This document shows, in pieces, positions 1 through 7,546 of a stretch of DNA of 64,000 bases (position 1 is the first letter of the stretch; the number at the start of each line of letters is the position of its first letter). The notes beneath the pieces are model-generated. The model was not told the origin of the DNA. It searched no databases and worked only from the letters and a program-made list of their open reading frames with translations. This DNA is from Acidobacteriota bacterium (GTDB taxonomy: Bacteria > Acidobacteriota > Blastocatellia > Pyrinomonadales > Pyrinomonadaceae): NCBI GenBank assembly GCA_020199775.1, contig JAIVJZ010000047.1:1-64000 (forward strand). Reading direction: 5' to 3'. A program made the position numbers and the translations under genes.

Positions 1-44
1 GCGCCTTCCTTAAACTCTTTCGTAAACTGTCTTCGCTCTTTCAT
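1..44 (-). CDS. IS3-type transposase OrfA, 5' end only (runs off window)
   Basis: On the minus strand an ATG at 44-42 is preceded by a GGAGG ribosome-binding site about 4 bases upstream. It opens a frame reading MKERRQFTKEFKEG up to the window edge. This resembles the N-terminus of OrfA (the HTH subunit) of IS3-family transposases. Only 14 residues are visible, so the family call rests on that short motif and the strong RBS. The element would lie immediately downstream of the TIR-like gene that ends at 93. Confidence 0.45.
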   Translation of the reverse strand, partial: MKERRQFTKEFKEG

Positions 45-92
45 CTGGCCTCCATTATATCGGTTAAGGCGGAGGCTCTGAAGAGTCTTATC

Positions 93-785
93 TCACTGTC
101 TACTTTTTCGGGTAAGGTTCAGTACTGCTTGGGAAGAATATTCTGTTTGATCTGTAATCTGATCCAGACTTGTTAATTCATTTAAATGAGGGATAGATTG
201 ACACGACTCATATCCATCTCTCGTTTTATTCTCCGCTCGAATTAGTGATGGAAGAATGTCCTCAAGCTTTTTAAATAAAATTTGTTTTAAGTGGTCTCTA
301 TCCCGATATGTTTCTAGGGGAGTAACGGAACGTGAGTTATCTTCGCACCAGTCTTCGGTTAGTTCTTTCTTCTTTCTTAACAAATCGCTCCAAGCTTCAG
401 AGACTTCCAGAAGATTCATCCGCTCTGGATTCTGATGATTCTGTGAAAAGAATGCTATGACTGGTATTCTATTCTCCTTTTTGCGTTCACGACATTCCGT
501 TAGCTCTTTCCATGTAACGCGCCCTATTCTCTCTTTGAAGACAAAGACTGTCACCGCAGCGCGCTCAAGTTCAGGGGAGATTGCGTAGGATTGACCCCCG
601 ACTCCCAGTCTTGCATCGTAATCCCAATTGAAAATTTTCAAAAAAACATACTTAGAATGTGAAGCGGCGACTTCGTTGAGCCGATTCAGAGTATCTTGCA
701 ACTGTGGCTCTAGTTCACGGACAGCTTGGGCTTCCCCTTTAGCGTCGTCGCTGTATCCTACGAATATGAGCAATTCATCTGTCAT
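93..785 (-). CDS. TIR/DUF4062-like putative effector protein
   Basis: This 230-residue protein is not recognised with certainty. The N-terminal half opens with a beta strand and LIFVGYSDDAKGE. It then has a WDYDARLGVGG stretch, a hydrophobic strand (AVTVFVF), a TWKELTE segment and another strand (IPVIAFF). This order resembles the TIR-like DUF4062-type domains found at the N-terminus of bacterial STAND and other immune proteins, where the Glu after the fourth strand is the candidate catalytic residue. The C-terminal third is charged, with no membrane segment or signal peptide, so the protein is probably cytoplasmic. It lies about 260 bp downstream of two further TIR-like genes on the same strand, which supports an immune role by context. 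A 15-bp dyad lies 43 bp upstream of its start. No enzymatic activity can be claimed from sequence alone. Confidence 0.5.
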   Translation of the reverse strand: MTDELLIFVGYSDDAKGEAQAVRELEPQLQDTLNRLNEVAASHSKYVFLKIFNWDYDARLGVGGQSYAISPELERAAVTVFVFKERIGRVTWKELTECRERKKENRIPVIAFFSQNHQNPERMNLLEVSEAWSDLLRKKKELTEDWCEDNSRSVTPLETYRDRDHLKQILFKKLEDILPSLIRAENKTRDGYESCQSIPHLNELTSLDQITDQTEYSSQAVLNLTRKSRQ

Positions 786-827
786 AAAACCAAGTAAAGG
801 TTAAGCTACAGTTCTTAAGTCTTTGCT

Positions 828-842
828 GAGGTGTCGCACCTC
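828..842. promoter_or_regulatory. Inverted repeat upstream of TIR-like gene
   Basis: GAGGTG-TCG-CACCTC is a perfect 6-3-6 dyad, 43 bp upstream of the minus-strand gene that starts at 785. It could be an operator or part of the 5' leader. No regulator is identified. Confidence 0.3.
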
Positions 843-1049
843 TATTATTGAATATTCTGTATAAGCTATTTCTCTCATCTCTCGTGTAGGTCACAGGTAA
901 GAATTAATTATACCAACCATTATATTAAATTGAGATGTGAGGCGGCGAATTTATTGCAGGCAACGAGCGCAAAAGACCCTGATGTCATCGGCTAGTGCGT
1001 CTGTTCGGGACCTCCCGATGGAAACTAAAGCGACAACAAACTGTACTGC

Positions 1050-1745
1050 TCATGGTATTGAAGTCTTGAATGAGAGCGGAAGTTTAGGGAGTTCTCGAAG
1101 CCCTAGTGGATTACCCCTCCATATCCACCACCCTTCCCCTCCACACAACTGGAACATTAACTCCTGAGTTTCATCGTGCGTCGGCAACCCGTCCTTACCG
1201 GAGCCGTTTATCTTCTTCAACTCCTCTTTGAACTCGGTGTACCTTGTAACAACGACAGCAGTCGGCGGCTGGGTCGCTTTCAGGTCGGGCTGAATAAACA
1301 GCAGCCAATCGTACACTAGCTTTACCAGTGTCAGGTCACTGTTCTCATGGTACTGGGGATCAAGCCCAGACAGGTCTGATGCATATGCCTGATATTCGTG
1401 GGGTGAGGCGACGAAAAAGGCACAGCGGTGCGCCGCGCCATCCGAATTCATGTCGTAAAACAGGGCCATTCCATACTCTATCGGCATGTTCAACCTTGAG
1501 TAATTTTCCGCCCCCTCGCCTTTACCCCGCGAAAGGTCATGCGCCGAGTAGTGGCAGCTCGCAACGGCCTTTACCAACATATCAACACGAACGCGATCAG
1601 GCGCACTCAGATCCCTCGCACAAACAGGAATCATGTTGGCTGACGTTACAGCGAAGTGCATTGCGAGCGCCATGTCTCTGAAGTCATCGTCGAATGGGTA
1701 ATTCAGAAACACTTGGAAGCTTTTGAGCAGTTTGAGGTCTCTCAT
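1050..1745 (-). CDS. VFLN-type TIR-like effector protein
   Basis: This 231-residue protein has the signature of a widespread, poorly characterised bacterial family. It has a first strand reading VFLNYPFDDDF (residues 12-22), a CHYSAHDLSR segment (64-73), and an RLNMPIEYGMALF segment (84-96) in which Glu90 occupies the place of a TIR catalytic glutamate. Related proteins are predicted to have a TIR-like/nucleotide-binding fold; that is family knowledge, not demonstrated here. There is no signal peptide or membrane segment. The start ATG overlaps the stop of the upstream pentapeptide-TIR gene by 4 bases (ATGA at 1745-1742). The pair is therefore almost certainly co-transcribed and translationally coupled, which suggests the two proteins act together, perhaps as NAD-consuming or nucleotide-signalling immune effectors. 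Confidence 0.6.
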   Translation of the reverse strand: MRDLKLLKSFQVFLNYPFDDDFRDMALAMHFAVTSANMIPVCARDLSAPDRVRVDMLVKAVASCHYSAHDLSRGKGEGAENYSRLNMPIEYGMALFYDMNSDGAAHRCAFFVASPHEYQAYASDLSGLDPQYHENSDLTLVKLVYDWLLFIQPDLKATQPPTAVVVTRYTEFKEELKKINGSGKDGLPTHDETQELMFQLCGGEGWWIWRGNPLGLRELPKLPLSFKTSIP

Positions 1746-2848
1746 CCTACCCTCTCAGTGTCGATCTGTGGCTCGGTGCCACCGAGGGTGAGATCTCTCA
1801 AAAGCCTAGAGAGGGCCCGCTGATAACTTTCAAAGCTCTTCCATCCTTTAAAGTCTCCAATCTGTCTCGTCTTGAGAAGGAACACCTGCCACCCCTCGAC
1901 CGGCTTCATTACTTCATCATCGATGCGGAGCGGGAAAAGTACCTGCCTTCCTTGAGCCCGTTCCAACTCCAAGGCAGTTTCGACTTCCCTCTTTACCCAC
2001 CAGCTGTGAACTGAGTTTTCAGAAAGAACCACCAGTAGCTTGTCATAGACCCGAATTGCCTCGTCAATTTGGGGTCGAAATCTGGCACCGATCCCTATGG
2101 CTTCAGGCGCGATCCAGCAGCGTACTCCTCGCGCTTGAAGATCAATGTAGAGCCTTTCGGCGAACTCCCGGTCATAACTACTATGGCTGATGAAGCAGGA
2201 GTAGAACTGGATGGGCTGCGTGGCCGTAACGAGCGCGGGGATCTGGACGATTAAAGATTCCGGTACGCCGCAACCGCGGAGAAAGCTTTCAGGAATCTTG
2301 CCTTTGGATTTATATATGGTGTTGAGGCCGATTACAGACGGCCCCACGTGCACCACAGCCTCAAGGCCTATTACATCTTGGAGGTTGTTATCACCGAACG
2401 TAGTGGCGTTCAGTTTAGCCCCATTAAGGTTCGCTTTGCTGAGGTTACATCCGTTTAAGATGACCCCATTCAACACCGTTCCTATGAGAACGGCCTCCGT
2501 TAAGTTGGCATCCCGCAGATCGCAGGCGTGCAGGTCGGCACCAGTAAGATTTGTGTGGACTAGGTCGGCACGGAACAGGTTCGCCTTGACTAGGTTCGCC
2601 CGGCTCAAGTCCGCTCCATCGAGTTTACTACCCGACAAGTTGACGTTTTCGAGTTGGGCATCACTGAGATCCCTAAAGCGGAGGTCTACAAAGCTGAGAT
2701 CGGAACCGCCTAGATATGCACCATGTAATTCGACCTCCTTGAGGTCTGCCTCCCGGAGGTTGGGTCTAACATAAAATTGACTCTCCCTCCACTCGTTCCA
2801 AGCATCGACGCCACGTTTTAATATTTCTAGATGTTCTTTTTCAGGCAT
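1742..2848 (-). CDS. Pentapeptide-repeat/TIR fusion protein
   Basis: This 368-residue protein has two parts. Residues about 30-155 are pentapeptide repeats of the A(D/N)LxxA type, for example LDGADLSRANLVKANLF, predicting a right-handed quadrilateral beta-helix. Residues about 214-345 are a TIR domain: it opens with FYSCFISHSSYDREFAERL, continues with GVRCWIAPEAI, and reaches the WWVKREVETALE helix, where Glu288 is the candidate NADase glutamate. The start is supported by an AGGAG site about 9 bases upstream of the ATG. The stop overlaps the start of the VFLN-type gene. Bacterial TIR domains commonly hydrolyse NAD+ or make cyclic ADP-ribose-type signals during anti-phage defence. The pentapeptide part could be a binding or oligomerisation module. 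Function is inferred; the domain calls are firm. Confidence 0.8.
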   Translation of the reverse strand: MPEKEHLEILKRGVDAWNEWRESQFYVRPNLREADLKEVELHGAYLGGSDLSFVDLRFRDLSDAQLENVNLSGSKLDGADLSRANLVKANLFRADLVHTNLTGADLHACDLRDANLTEAVLIGTVLNGVILNGCNLSKANLNGAKLNATTFGDNNLQDVIGLEAVVHVGPSVIGLNTIYKSKGKIPESFLRGCGVPESLIVQIPALVTATQPIQFYSCFISHSSYDREFAERLYIDLQARGVRCWIAPEAIGIGARFRPQIDEAIRVYDKLLVVLSENSVHSWWVKREVETALELERAQGRQVLFPLRIDDEVMKPVEGWQVFLLKTRQIGDFKGWKSFESYQRALSRLLRDLTLGGTEPQIDTERVG

Positions 2849-3102
2849 CTTTAGTAACTCCTGTTATAGGGCGTATCAACACTCAATCTAATATCCCATA
2901 GGTTGCTCACACTCCTTTAACAATCCTTAACTAGGGAGTTAGCGATGGCAAATCCTAAACAGCAAGATCAAGGAGCAACTTTAACGCATGCTCGGGGTGT
3001 TGTGTATGGACAAGGGGTGCGAGTCCTCCATGCCTGGCTTGTAAAGTAGACAATTTGGCTTGAGCCTTGTGAATTATTTTGAGCCAGACGGCCTGAACGA
3101 GG

Positions 3103-4092
3103 TTAGTCAGTCCACCTTTTAGAGACCTCTTCACTGTATAAATCACGCTTCACGGCAATGCGCTGCACGTACACGCGCGTCGTCGAGCGGTTCTGATGAT
3201 CCAAAGCGTTCTGCGTGGCCGTAATGTCTCCCGTGAACTCCGAGACGATGCGAGCAAACGTGTGCCTTGTTCTATGGAGGTGGAACCCTTCAACGCCCGC
3301 CTCCTTCGCATACTTCTTCAGATTCTTCACGAAGCAGTGAGACGTTAAAGCCTCGCCCGGCTTCCCCGCCCGGTCGTGCCTCGTCCACAGCGGCGCATCC
3401 GTCTTCAACGCATGCAGCCTACCCGCCGCCGTCAGGTAGTCGAGCAACGCCTCCCTGACCTGCGGCACCTTCACTTCCCTACTCCGGTAGTCGCCACCTT
3501 TAGCGCGGTACTCAAGCACTAGAGTCTCGCCCACATGCACATCTTTGCCCCGCAGGCCGATGGCCTCCTGCCGGCGCAGCCCCGTCGCCAGATACAAGAT
3601 CAGTAGCGCGTAGTCTCTCTTCGCCACGACATCCTCGGTGAGAGCACGTCTTCGCACCGCCCCGACCAGTGCCGTTACCTCCCCGTCGGAAAGCGCCTTC
3701 ACCGATTCCGTCTGGTAAGGCTTCGGCGCGCGCGGACGCGCCAGACGCGCAGGGTTTCTGCGCACGTACTGCCCCACCTCAGCATCCTTTAACGCCCAGG
3801 TGTAAAACGAAGAGAGCAGACACGCGTGCTGGTAGGTCGTCCCCGCCTTCACGCCTCTCGCTTCCAAGTCCCTCAGCCAACCCTGCACGTCCTCGGGCTC
3901 GACCTCGGCGGGCAGTTTCCCCGTGTGGCGGAAGAAGGAAAGAACGATGCGCCCCTTATCTCGGAGCAGGTCTTGGCGACGCTCGCTCTCGCCCGTTGTC
4001 GCCGATGCCCACAGCGAGACCGCCCCTTGCAGCGCAACCTGAAAGTCGGCCGCAAACGGTTGGAGCGCAGTTGCCTCGGAAGGTGTCTCCAT
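3103..4092 (-). CDS. Tyrosine recombinase / phage-type integrase
   Basis: This 329-residue XerC/D-like site-specific recombinase has an N-terminal SAM-like core-binding domain (about residues 25-120) and a C-terminal catalytic domain (about 140-325). The expected residues are visible: the first Arg in ATGLRRQEA, a Lys in YRAKGG, an HLHRTRHTF box giving the HxxR motif, a His in NALDHQNRSTT, and the Tyr nucleophile in TTRVYVQR. It lies 12 bp downstream of a small membrane-protein gene on the same strand. With the HigBA, ParA, ParB-like and Rep-like genes to the right, it suggests an integrated or integrating element. No tRNA gene or convincing attachment-site repeat was seen beside it. It could equally serve as a dimer-resolution recombinase of a plasmid. 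Confidence 0.85.
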   Translation of the reverse strand: METPSEATALQPFAADFQVALQGAVSLWASATTGESERRQDLLRDKGRIVLSFFRHTGKLPAEVEPEDVQGWLRDLEARGVKAGTTYQHACLLSSFYTWALKDAEVGQYVRRNPARLARPRAPKPYQTESVKALSDGEVTALVGAVRRRALTEDVVAKRDYALLILYLATGLRRQEAIGLRGKDVHVGETLVLEYRAKGGDYRSREVKVPQVREALLDYLTAAGRLHALKTDAPLWTRHDRAGKPGEALTSHCFVKNLKKYAKEAGVEGFHLHRTRHTFARIVSEFTGDITATQNALDHQNRSTTRVYVQRIAVKRDLYSEEVSKRWTD

Positions 4093-4104
4093 AGTTCCCC
4101 GGTT

Positions 4105-4392
4105 CTAAACGACGTCGATAATCTCCGGCCATTCGAGATCGTCCACCTCTTTCGCGCGTGACGGCGGGTGGAATGACGAGCCTCTCACTCCAGCCTCCAC
4201 CTGCTCCGGCTGACGGCTCGCCCTGAAAGCGGTTTTCGCTTCAGAACGATTTTCGTCGGGCGGTTCCGTCTCCCGCCTGTCCGCCCGCACCGTGCCGGGC
4301 GCAGGGTTCAACGCGTACCAAGTGAGCACAAGCGCCAGCACAAGCGCTAATAGCCGCAACTTAAAGGCCTGTCTGAATCTTTCTTCCCTCAT
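4105..4392 (-). CDS. Small single-pass membrane or secreted protein
   Basis: From the ATG at 4392 the product is about 95 residues: a basic start (MREERFRQAFKLR), one hydrophobic helix (LLALVLALVLTWYAL), then a charged, proline-rich tail. An AAGAG sequence lies about 7 bases upstream. Longer starts at 4425 and 4494 are possible, but the 4494 start would include a perfect operator-like inverted repeat, so a later start is preferred. It ends 12 bp before the recombinase start, so the two are likely co-transcribed. No family is recognised. It is probably anchored in the inner membrane with a periplasmic tail, or is an exported peptide. Confidence 0.5.
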   Translation of the reverse strand: MREERFRQAFKLRLLALVLALVLTWYALNPAPGTVRADRRETEPPDENRSEAKTAFRASRQPEQVEAGVRGSSFHPPSRAKEVDDLEWPEIIDVV

Positions 4393-4453
4393 GCAAAACT
4401 CTTTTCTACAGCTCCCTTGTTCCATCAAAGCCACTTCTTTATAACATAATTTG

Positions 4454-4486
4454 TTGGGTACACAACTAACCTGTTTGTGTACCCAA
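4454..4486. promoter_or_regulatory. Operator-like 12-bp inverted repeat in divergent promoter region
   Basis: TTGGGTACACAA (4454-4465) and TTGTGTACCCAA (4475-4486) form a perfect 12-bp inverted repeat around a 9-bp spacer. It sits between the leftward membrane-protein/recombinase pair and the rightward ParB-like gene. A regulator or partition protein binding here could control both directions; the neighbouring ParB-like protein is one candidate. It could also form a hairpin in RNA. Confidence 0.55.
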
Positions 4487-4573
4487 TCAATCAAAACAGT
4501 AGAATATTACTTATTCTAAGTGTAGTATCGGCTTTCGTGTAACATCACTTCTTCATGGAACTATTATCAGACA

Positions 4574-5353
4574 TTGAGAGCTACAAGACGCAGACAACGC
4601 AAAGCAGACTCGCTCGCTTCGCCGCAGGCCGTCCGCTCTATCATCGAGCATCTGCGTTCGGCATTGCCCGATCTTATCCCAAACAAGGACAGAGAGTTGA
4701 TGCGCTTGCTCCGCGCTGCTCGACACGCTCAGAGATATCCCGCCACCAACACAAAGCGTGGACGCCCCAGCAGGTGGAAGCGTGAAGACCTGCTCAGAGT
4801 AGGAACCCGCCTGAGCGGCATACTTGAGCGTGAAACATTTTCACACATCTCGGTCGCCAGTTTTGTTGACCACTATTTGCGCTTGCTCGAATTCCCTGCT
4901 GATGTGACCGCAACGCTCGCTTCCGGAGAGATCAATCTCTTCGAGGCCGAACAACTCGCCAGAATCACTGCCGAGAGGCTCCAAGGCGCTCCAGGTCAAG
5001 CCCGGCGCACACGCGCCAACCTGCTCTCAGCACATCTGCAAACAAAAGCCTCGGGCACGCAGTTGCGCCAGCGCGTGAATGAATTGCTGAAGCAGCCTGA
5101 TGCTGGGACACAAGCCGATGAGTCCCAGTTTGAAGGATTTGAGAGTTTGGAAGATTTTGACCCTTATGACCCGACGCATCTGTTCTGGGAACAAATTAAG
5201 CAACTTGGTTTTGCCTTCCGTGATATCAGACGTGAGGATGTCCTGGATGAAGAGATCGAAGAGTTGCTGAAAGCGAGTGAGCCGATTATGGCTGTGTTGA
5301 GCAGGATTCAGCGGCGTAAAGAGCAAAGGGGCATGACTAAAGTGCGTCTCTAA
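4574..5353 (+). CDS. ParB/KorB-like DNA-binding protein (putative)
   Basis: This 259-residue basic protein is not firmly identified. The segment VDHYLRLLEFPADVTATLASGEINLFEAEQLARIT contains an LxLP...L..GEI.LxEA..LARI pattern like the HTH core of ParB/KorB partition proteins. The N-terminus is highly basic. The C-terminal half is acidic, with a possible dimerisation helix. The assigned start is a TTG; no good ribosome-binding site is visible, and the ATG about 42 residues later (MRLLRAARHAQ) is an alternative. It diverges from the recombinase operon across the 12-bp inverted repeat. A role in partition or control of the element fits the ParA and Rep-like genes downstream, but the family call is tentative. 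Confidence 0.45.
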   Translation: MRATRRRQRKADSLASPQAVRSIIEHLRSALPDLIPNKDRELMRLLRAARHAQRYPATNTKRGRPSRWKREDLLRVGTRLSGILERETFSHISVASFVDHYLRLLEFPADVTATLASGEINLFEAEQLARITAERLQGAPGQARRTRANLLSAHLQTKASGTQLRQRVNELLKQPDAGTQADESQFEGFESLEDFDPYDPTHLFWEQIKQLGFAFRDIRREDVLDEEIEELLKASEPIMAVLSRIQRRKEQRGMTKVRL

Positions 5354-5627
5354 ACACTCTCGTTCAGTAAAATATATGAAAATGGCCTCAAAAATGGCTT
5401 CTGTTCAGCGAAACATGTGAAGATCTGAAACCTTCTTAAGATCCAGTGTAAGTAGCTGATTTTATGCTATTTATGGAATCTCGCCCTTTGGTCAATTATA
5501 TCTGGTCGTTTAGTAAGATTTCTGAAGATTTACAGGAACCTTCTGTGAAACAGGATTTAGAGAAACGGTTTATGAGGTCATTCGGCCAATAATTCCAAGT
5601 TCCGTTCCTGAGATTCATTCCAATCTT

Positions 5628-5969
5628 TTAGGAATCCAACAATACTTCCGGGTGTTTAGCCGCAATCGCCAGCAATTTCAGGGCAGCGTCGCTCGGCTCA
5701 CGTAATCCCTGCTCCCATGCCTGAATCGTCTTAGTGCTGACATTAAGGAGTCGGGCGAATACCGACTGTGAGTAATTGAAGCGCGCCCGCAACTTTGCTA
5801 TGTCCGTATGGTTCATCTTCTTAGGAGGAGCCGGTAATGCAATGCGCATGGTGCGCAGATCAGTGCGCGTGCCGCGCGCGTGCTCTAAAGCCTCTTGGAA
5901 TGCCCCTTCGATCTCTGCGAACGTCTCGTCACTAACATATTCTTCATGTTTCGCCTTGGCACTGCTCAT
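5628..5969 (-). CDS. HigA-type antitoxin, XRE-family HTH
   Basis: This 113-residue protein has a C-terminal XRE/Cro helix-turn-helix (residues about 52-108). The recognition region reads NYSQSVFARLLNVSTKTIQAWEQG, followed by REPSDAALKLLAIAAKHPEVL, as in HigA/MqsA-type antitoxins. The N-terminal half probably contacts the toxin. The gene is second in the operon and its start overlaps the toxin stop by 4 bases, the toxin-first order seen in higBA systems. It is expected to neutralise the upstream toxin and to repress the operon, perhaps through the dyad at 6374-6389. Confidence 0.8.
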   Translation of the reverse strand: MSSAKAKHEEYVSDETFAEIEGAFQEALEHARGTRTDLRTMRIALPAPPKKMNHTDIAKLRARFNYSQSVFARLLNVSTKTIQAWEQGLREPSDAALKLLAIAAKHPEVLLDS

Positions 5970-6319
5970 GACGACTCCTCTCGTATTTGATCACACCATT
6001 GAGCGATCCGTTTAACCTGTTCCGGAGAGAGATTATCCTGCTCTTTCTTGTCGAAGATGAACAGGAGATAGATGCGCTGGACGTGGGGAAGAAACAAATA
6101 AAGGTAGCGGTAGCTGCCGCTTTTGCCTCTCGCCTCCCCCGGATCTGAAACCCTACCCTTGCGCGCACCGTGGGTCCCCCTGATCACAGGCCAGCGAATC
6201 GGGTTCTCAATCAGGTCGGCCTGAATTGCCAGTAATACCTCACGAGATCCAAAGTCGACAAGGCGCTTGGTAAAAGCCTTTGTTTCAACAAACTCGAACC
6301 ATACGGGTGAGGTAGGCAT
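5966..6319 (-). CDS. HigB/RelE-family toxin
   Basis: This 117-residue protein resembles RelE/HigB ribosome-dependent mRNA interferases. Features include an AFTKRLVDF helix, a LLAIQADLIENP segment, a GTHGARKGRV segment, and the strand pair SYRYLYLFLPHVQRIYLLFIFDK followed by a DNLSPEQVKRIAQW helix. Length and layout match the family. The antitoxin gene follows with a 4-base overlap. On a plasmid-like block the pair most likely acts as a maintenance module. Exact cleavage specificity cannot be deduced. Confidence 0.75.
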   Translation of the reverse strand: MPTSPVWFEFVETKAFTKRLVDFGSREVLLAIQADLIENPIRWPVIRGTHGARKGRVSDPGEARGKSGSYRYLYLFLPHVQRIYLLFIFDKKEQDNLSPEQVKRIAQWCDQIREESS

Positions 6320-6373
6320 ATAAGAACTATCCTACACAGTAGTACAGATGTCAAGAGGTTTATTCAAGTTGTC

Positions 6374-6389
6374 CTATATTCTAATATAG
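6374..6389. promoter_or_regulatory. Palindrome between higBA and HTH gene
   Basis: CTATATT-CT-AATATAG is a perfect 7-2-7 dyad in the AT-rich divergent region, 55 bp upstream of the toxin start. It is a plausible HigA operator. Confidence 0.45.
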
Positions 6390-6474
6390 CCATAAATCAA
6401 TTATAACTATATGGAATTATATTGACATGAATTGGAGTCTTACTGTAAGTTTCGCTAACTCTTAAGGAGGCGAT

Positions 6475-6669
6475 ATGTTCGAAAACAGGCCCAAGGATTT
6501 AATCCCCGTTGCAGAAGCAAGAAAACTCCTCGGCGTGAGTCCCACGAAAATGGCCCAGCTTATAAAAGATGAGGTGGTACGCCACTTCCCCGATCTGCTG
6601 GACAAGCGTGTGAAATTAGTGAGCGAGTCCGAAGTCCTCTCGCTCAAAAGCGGGCGCAAAGCGGCATGA
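6475..6669 (+). CDS. Small HTH DNA-binding protein (excisionase-like)
   Basis: This 64-residue protein carries LIPVAEARKLLGVSPTKMAQ, a MerR/excisionase-type winged helix-turn-helix signature. An AGGAGG ribosome-binding site lies six bases before the ATG, the strongest in this block. It reads in the same direction as parA, 79 bp downstream. It could regulate the parA-rep operon or direct the nearby recombinase; which of these cannot be decided from sequence. Confidence 0.65.
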   Translation: MFENRPKDLIPVAEARKLLGVSPTKMAQLIKDEVVRHFPDLLDKRVKLVSESEVLSLKSGRKAA

Positions 6670-6748
6670 ACGCCGCACTTGTTGGCAACTGCGTCCATAG
6701 TCCGGCCGCAATTCCCTTCTCTTTTCACCAATTTCTCGACTAAACGCT

Positions 6749-7546
6749 ATGGAAAAAATCATCGCAGTCGCGAATCAGAAAGGCGGCGTTGGTAAGACGG
6801 CCACCGCCGTCAACCTCAGCGCGGCGCTGAGAATGACCCACCGTAAGCGCGTCCTGCTAATCGATATGGACGCCCAAGCCAATGCCTCCCAGTGGCTCAT
6901 GGGCAGTTCGGGCGAAAAGGGCCATACCATTTATGACGTGATCATGCGCCAGGTAAAACTGGTCGATTGCATCATTAAGACCAAGAGCGGTATCGATCTC
7001 TTGCCCTCGAACCTGCGGGCGGCCAACCTCGACGTAGAATTGCTCGGTGTACTGCACTTCCACGACCGCCTGAATAAGGCGCTGCAGGAGTTACCTGGGG
7101 CTTCTTATGACATCGTTATTCTCGATTGCCCGCCAAATCTAGGTATGAGCACGGTAAACGCCTTCGCGGCGGCCAACGTTGTGATCATCCCCGTAGAGTG
7201 CAAGCGGGAGGCATTTGACGCGGTCGTCCACCTGATGAATACGCTCGTTATGGTGACGGATGGGGGGCATGCCATCCGGCCTTACGGCCTTCCCACGTTC
7301 CTTGAGCGGACGAATCTGGCACGTGACATCTACGAGCTGTTAAAGGAAAAATTCCAGACCCAGTGTTTGCCTCCGATTCATAAGAATACTCGAATGGCGG
7401 AGGCTTTCGCCGCCAGGCAAACGATCTTCCAGTACGACCCGCAGTCAAGCGGCGCTCTTGACTACATGCGCATAGCTAAGGAGCTGATGAATGACTTCGA
7501 AGAAGAAACGGAAGTACGGCGACCTAACAGATCAAGCCGCAAGTAA
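6749..7546 (+). CDS. parA: ParA/Soj-type partition ATPase
   Basis: This 265-residue deviant Walker-A ATPase has KGGVGKT near residue 12, the Walker A' aspartate in LLIDMDAQANAS, and a Walker B-like IVILDCPPNLG. The length and the lack of an N-terminal HTH point to a small Soj/type-Ib ParA. Such proteins bind DNA non-specifically when ATP-bound and move plasmids or chromosome origins together with a ParB-type partner; the protein encoded at 4574-5353 is a candidate partner. The 3' end overlaps the next gene by 56 bp in another frame, implying coupled translation with the replication protein. Confidence 0.9.
   Translation: MEKIIAVANQKGGVGKTATAVNLSAALRMTHRKRVLLIDMDAQANASQWLMGSSGEKGHTIYDVIMRQVKLVDCIIKTKSGIDLLPSNLRAANLDVELLGVLHFHDRLNKALQELPGASYDIVILDCPPNLGMSTVNAFAAANVVIIPVECKREAFDAVVHLMNTLVMVTDGGHAIRPYGLPTFLERTNLARDIYELLKEKFQTQCLPPIHKNTRMAEAFAARQTIFQYDPQSSGALDYMRIAKELMNDFEEETEVRRPNRSSRK

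Noticed and set aside
937..1167. Short plus-strand frame between TIR-like genes
   Set aside because: No ribosome-binding site or family signal, and it overlaps the end of the VFLN-type gene.
2211..2774. Plus-strand frame opposite the pentapeptide repeats
   Set aside because: Periodic composition is explained by the pentapeptide repeat on the other strand.
3040..3110. tRNA or attachment site beside the recombinase
   Set aside because: No cloverleaf could be formed by eye and no matching direct repeat was found.
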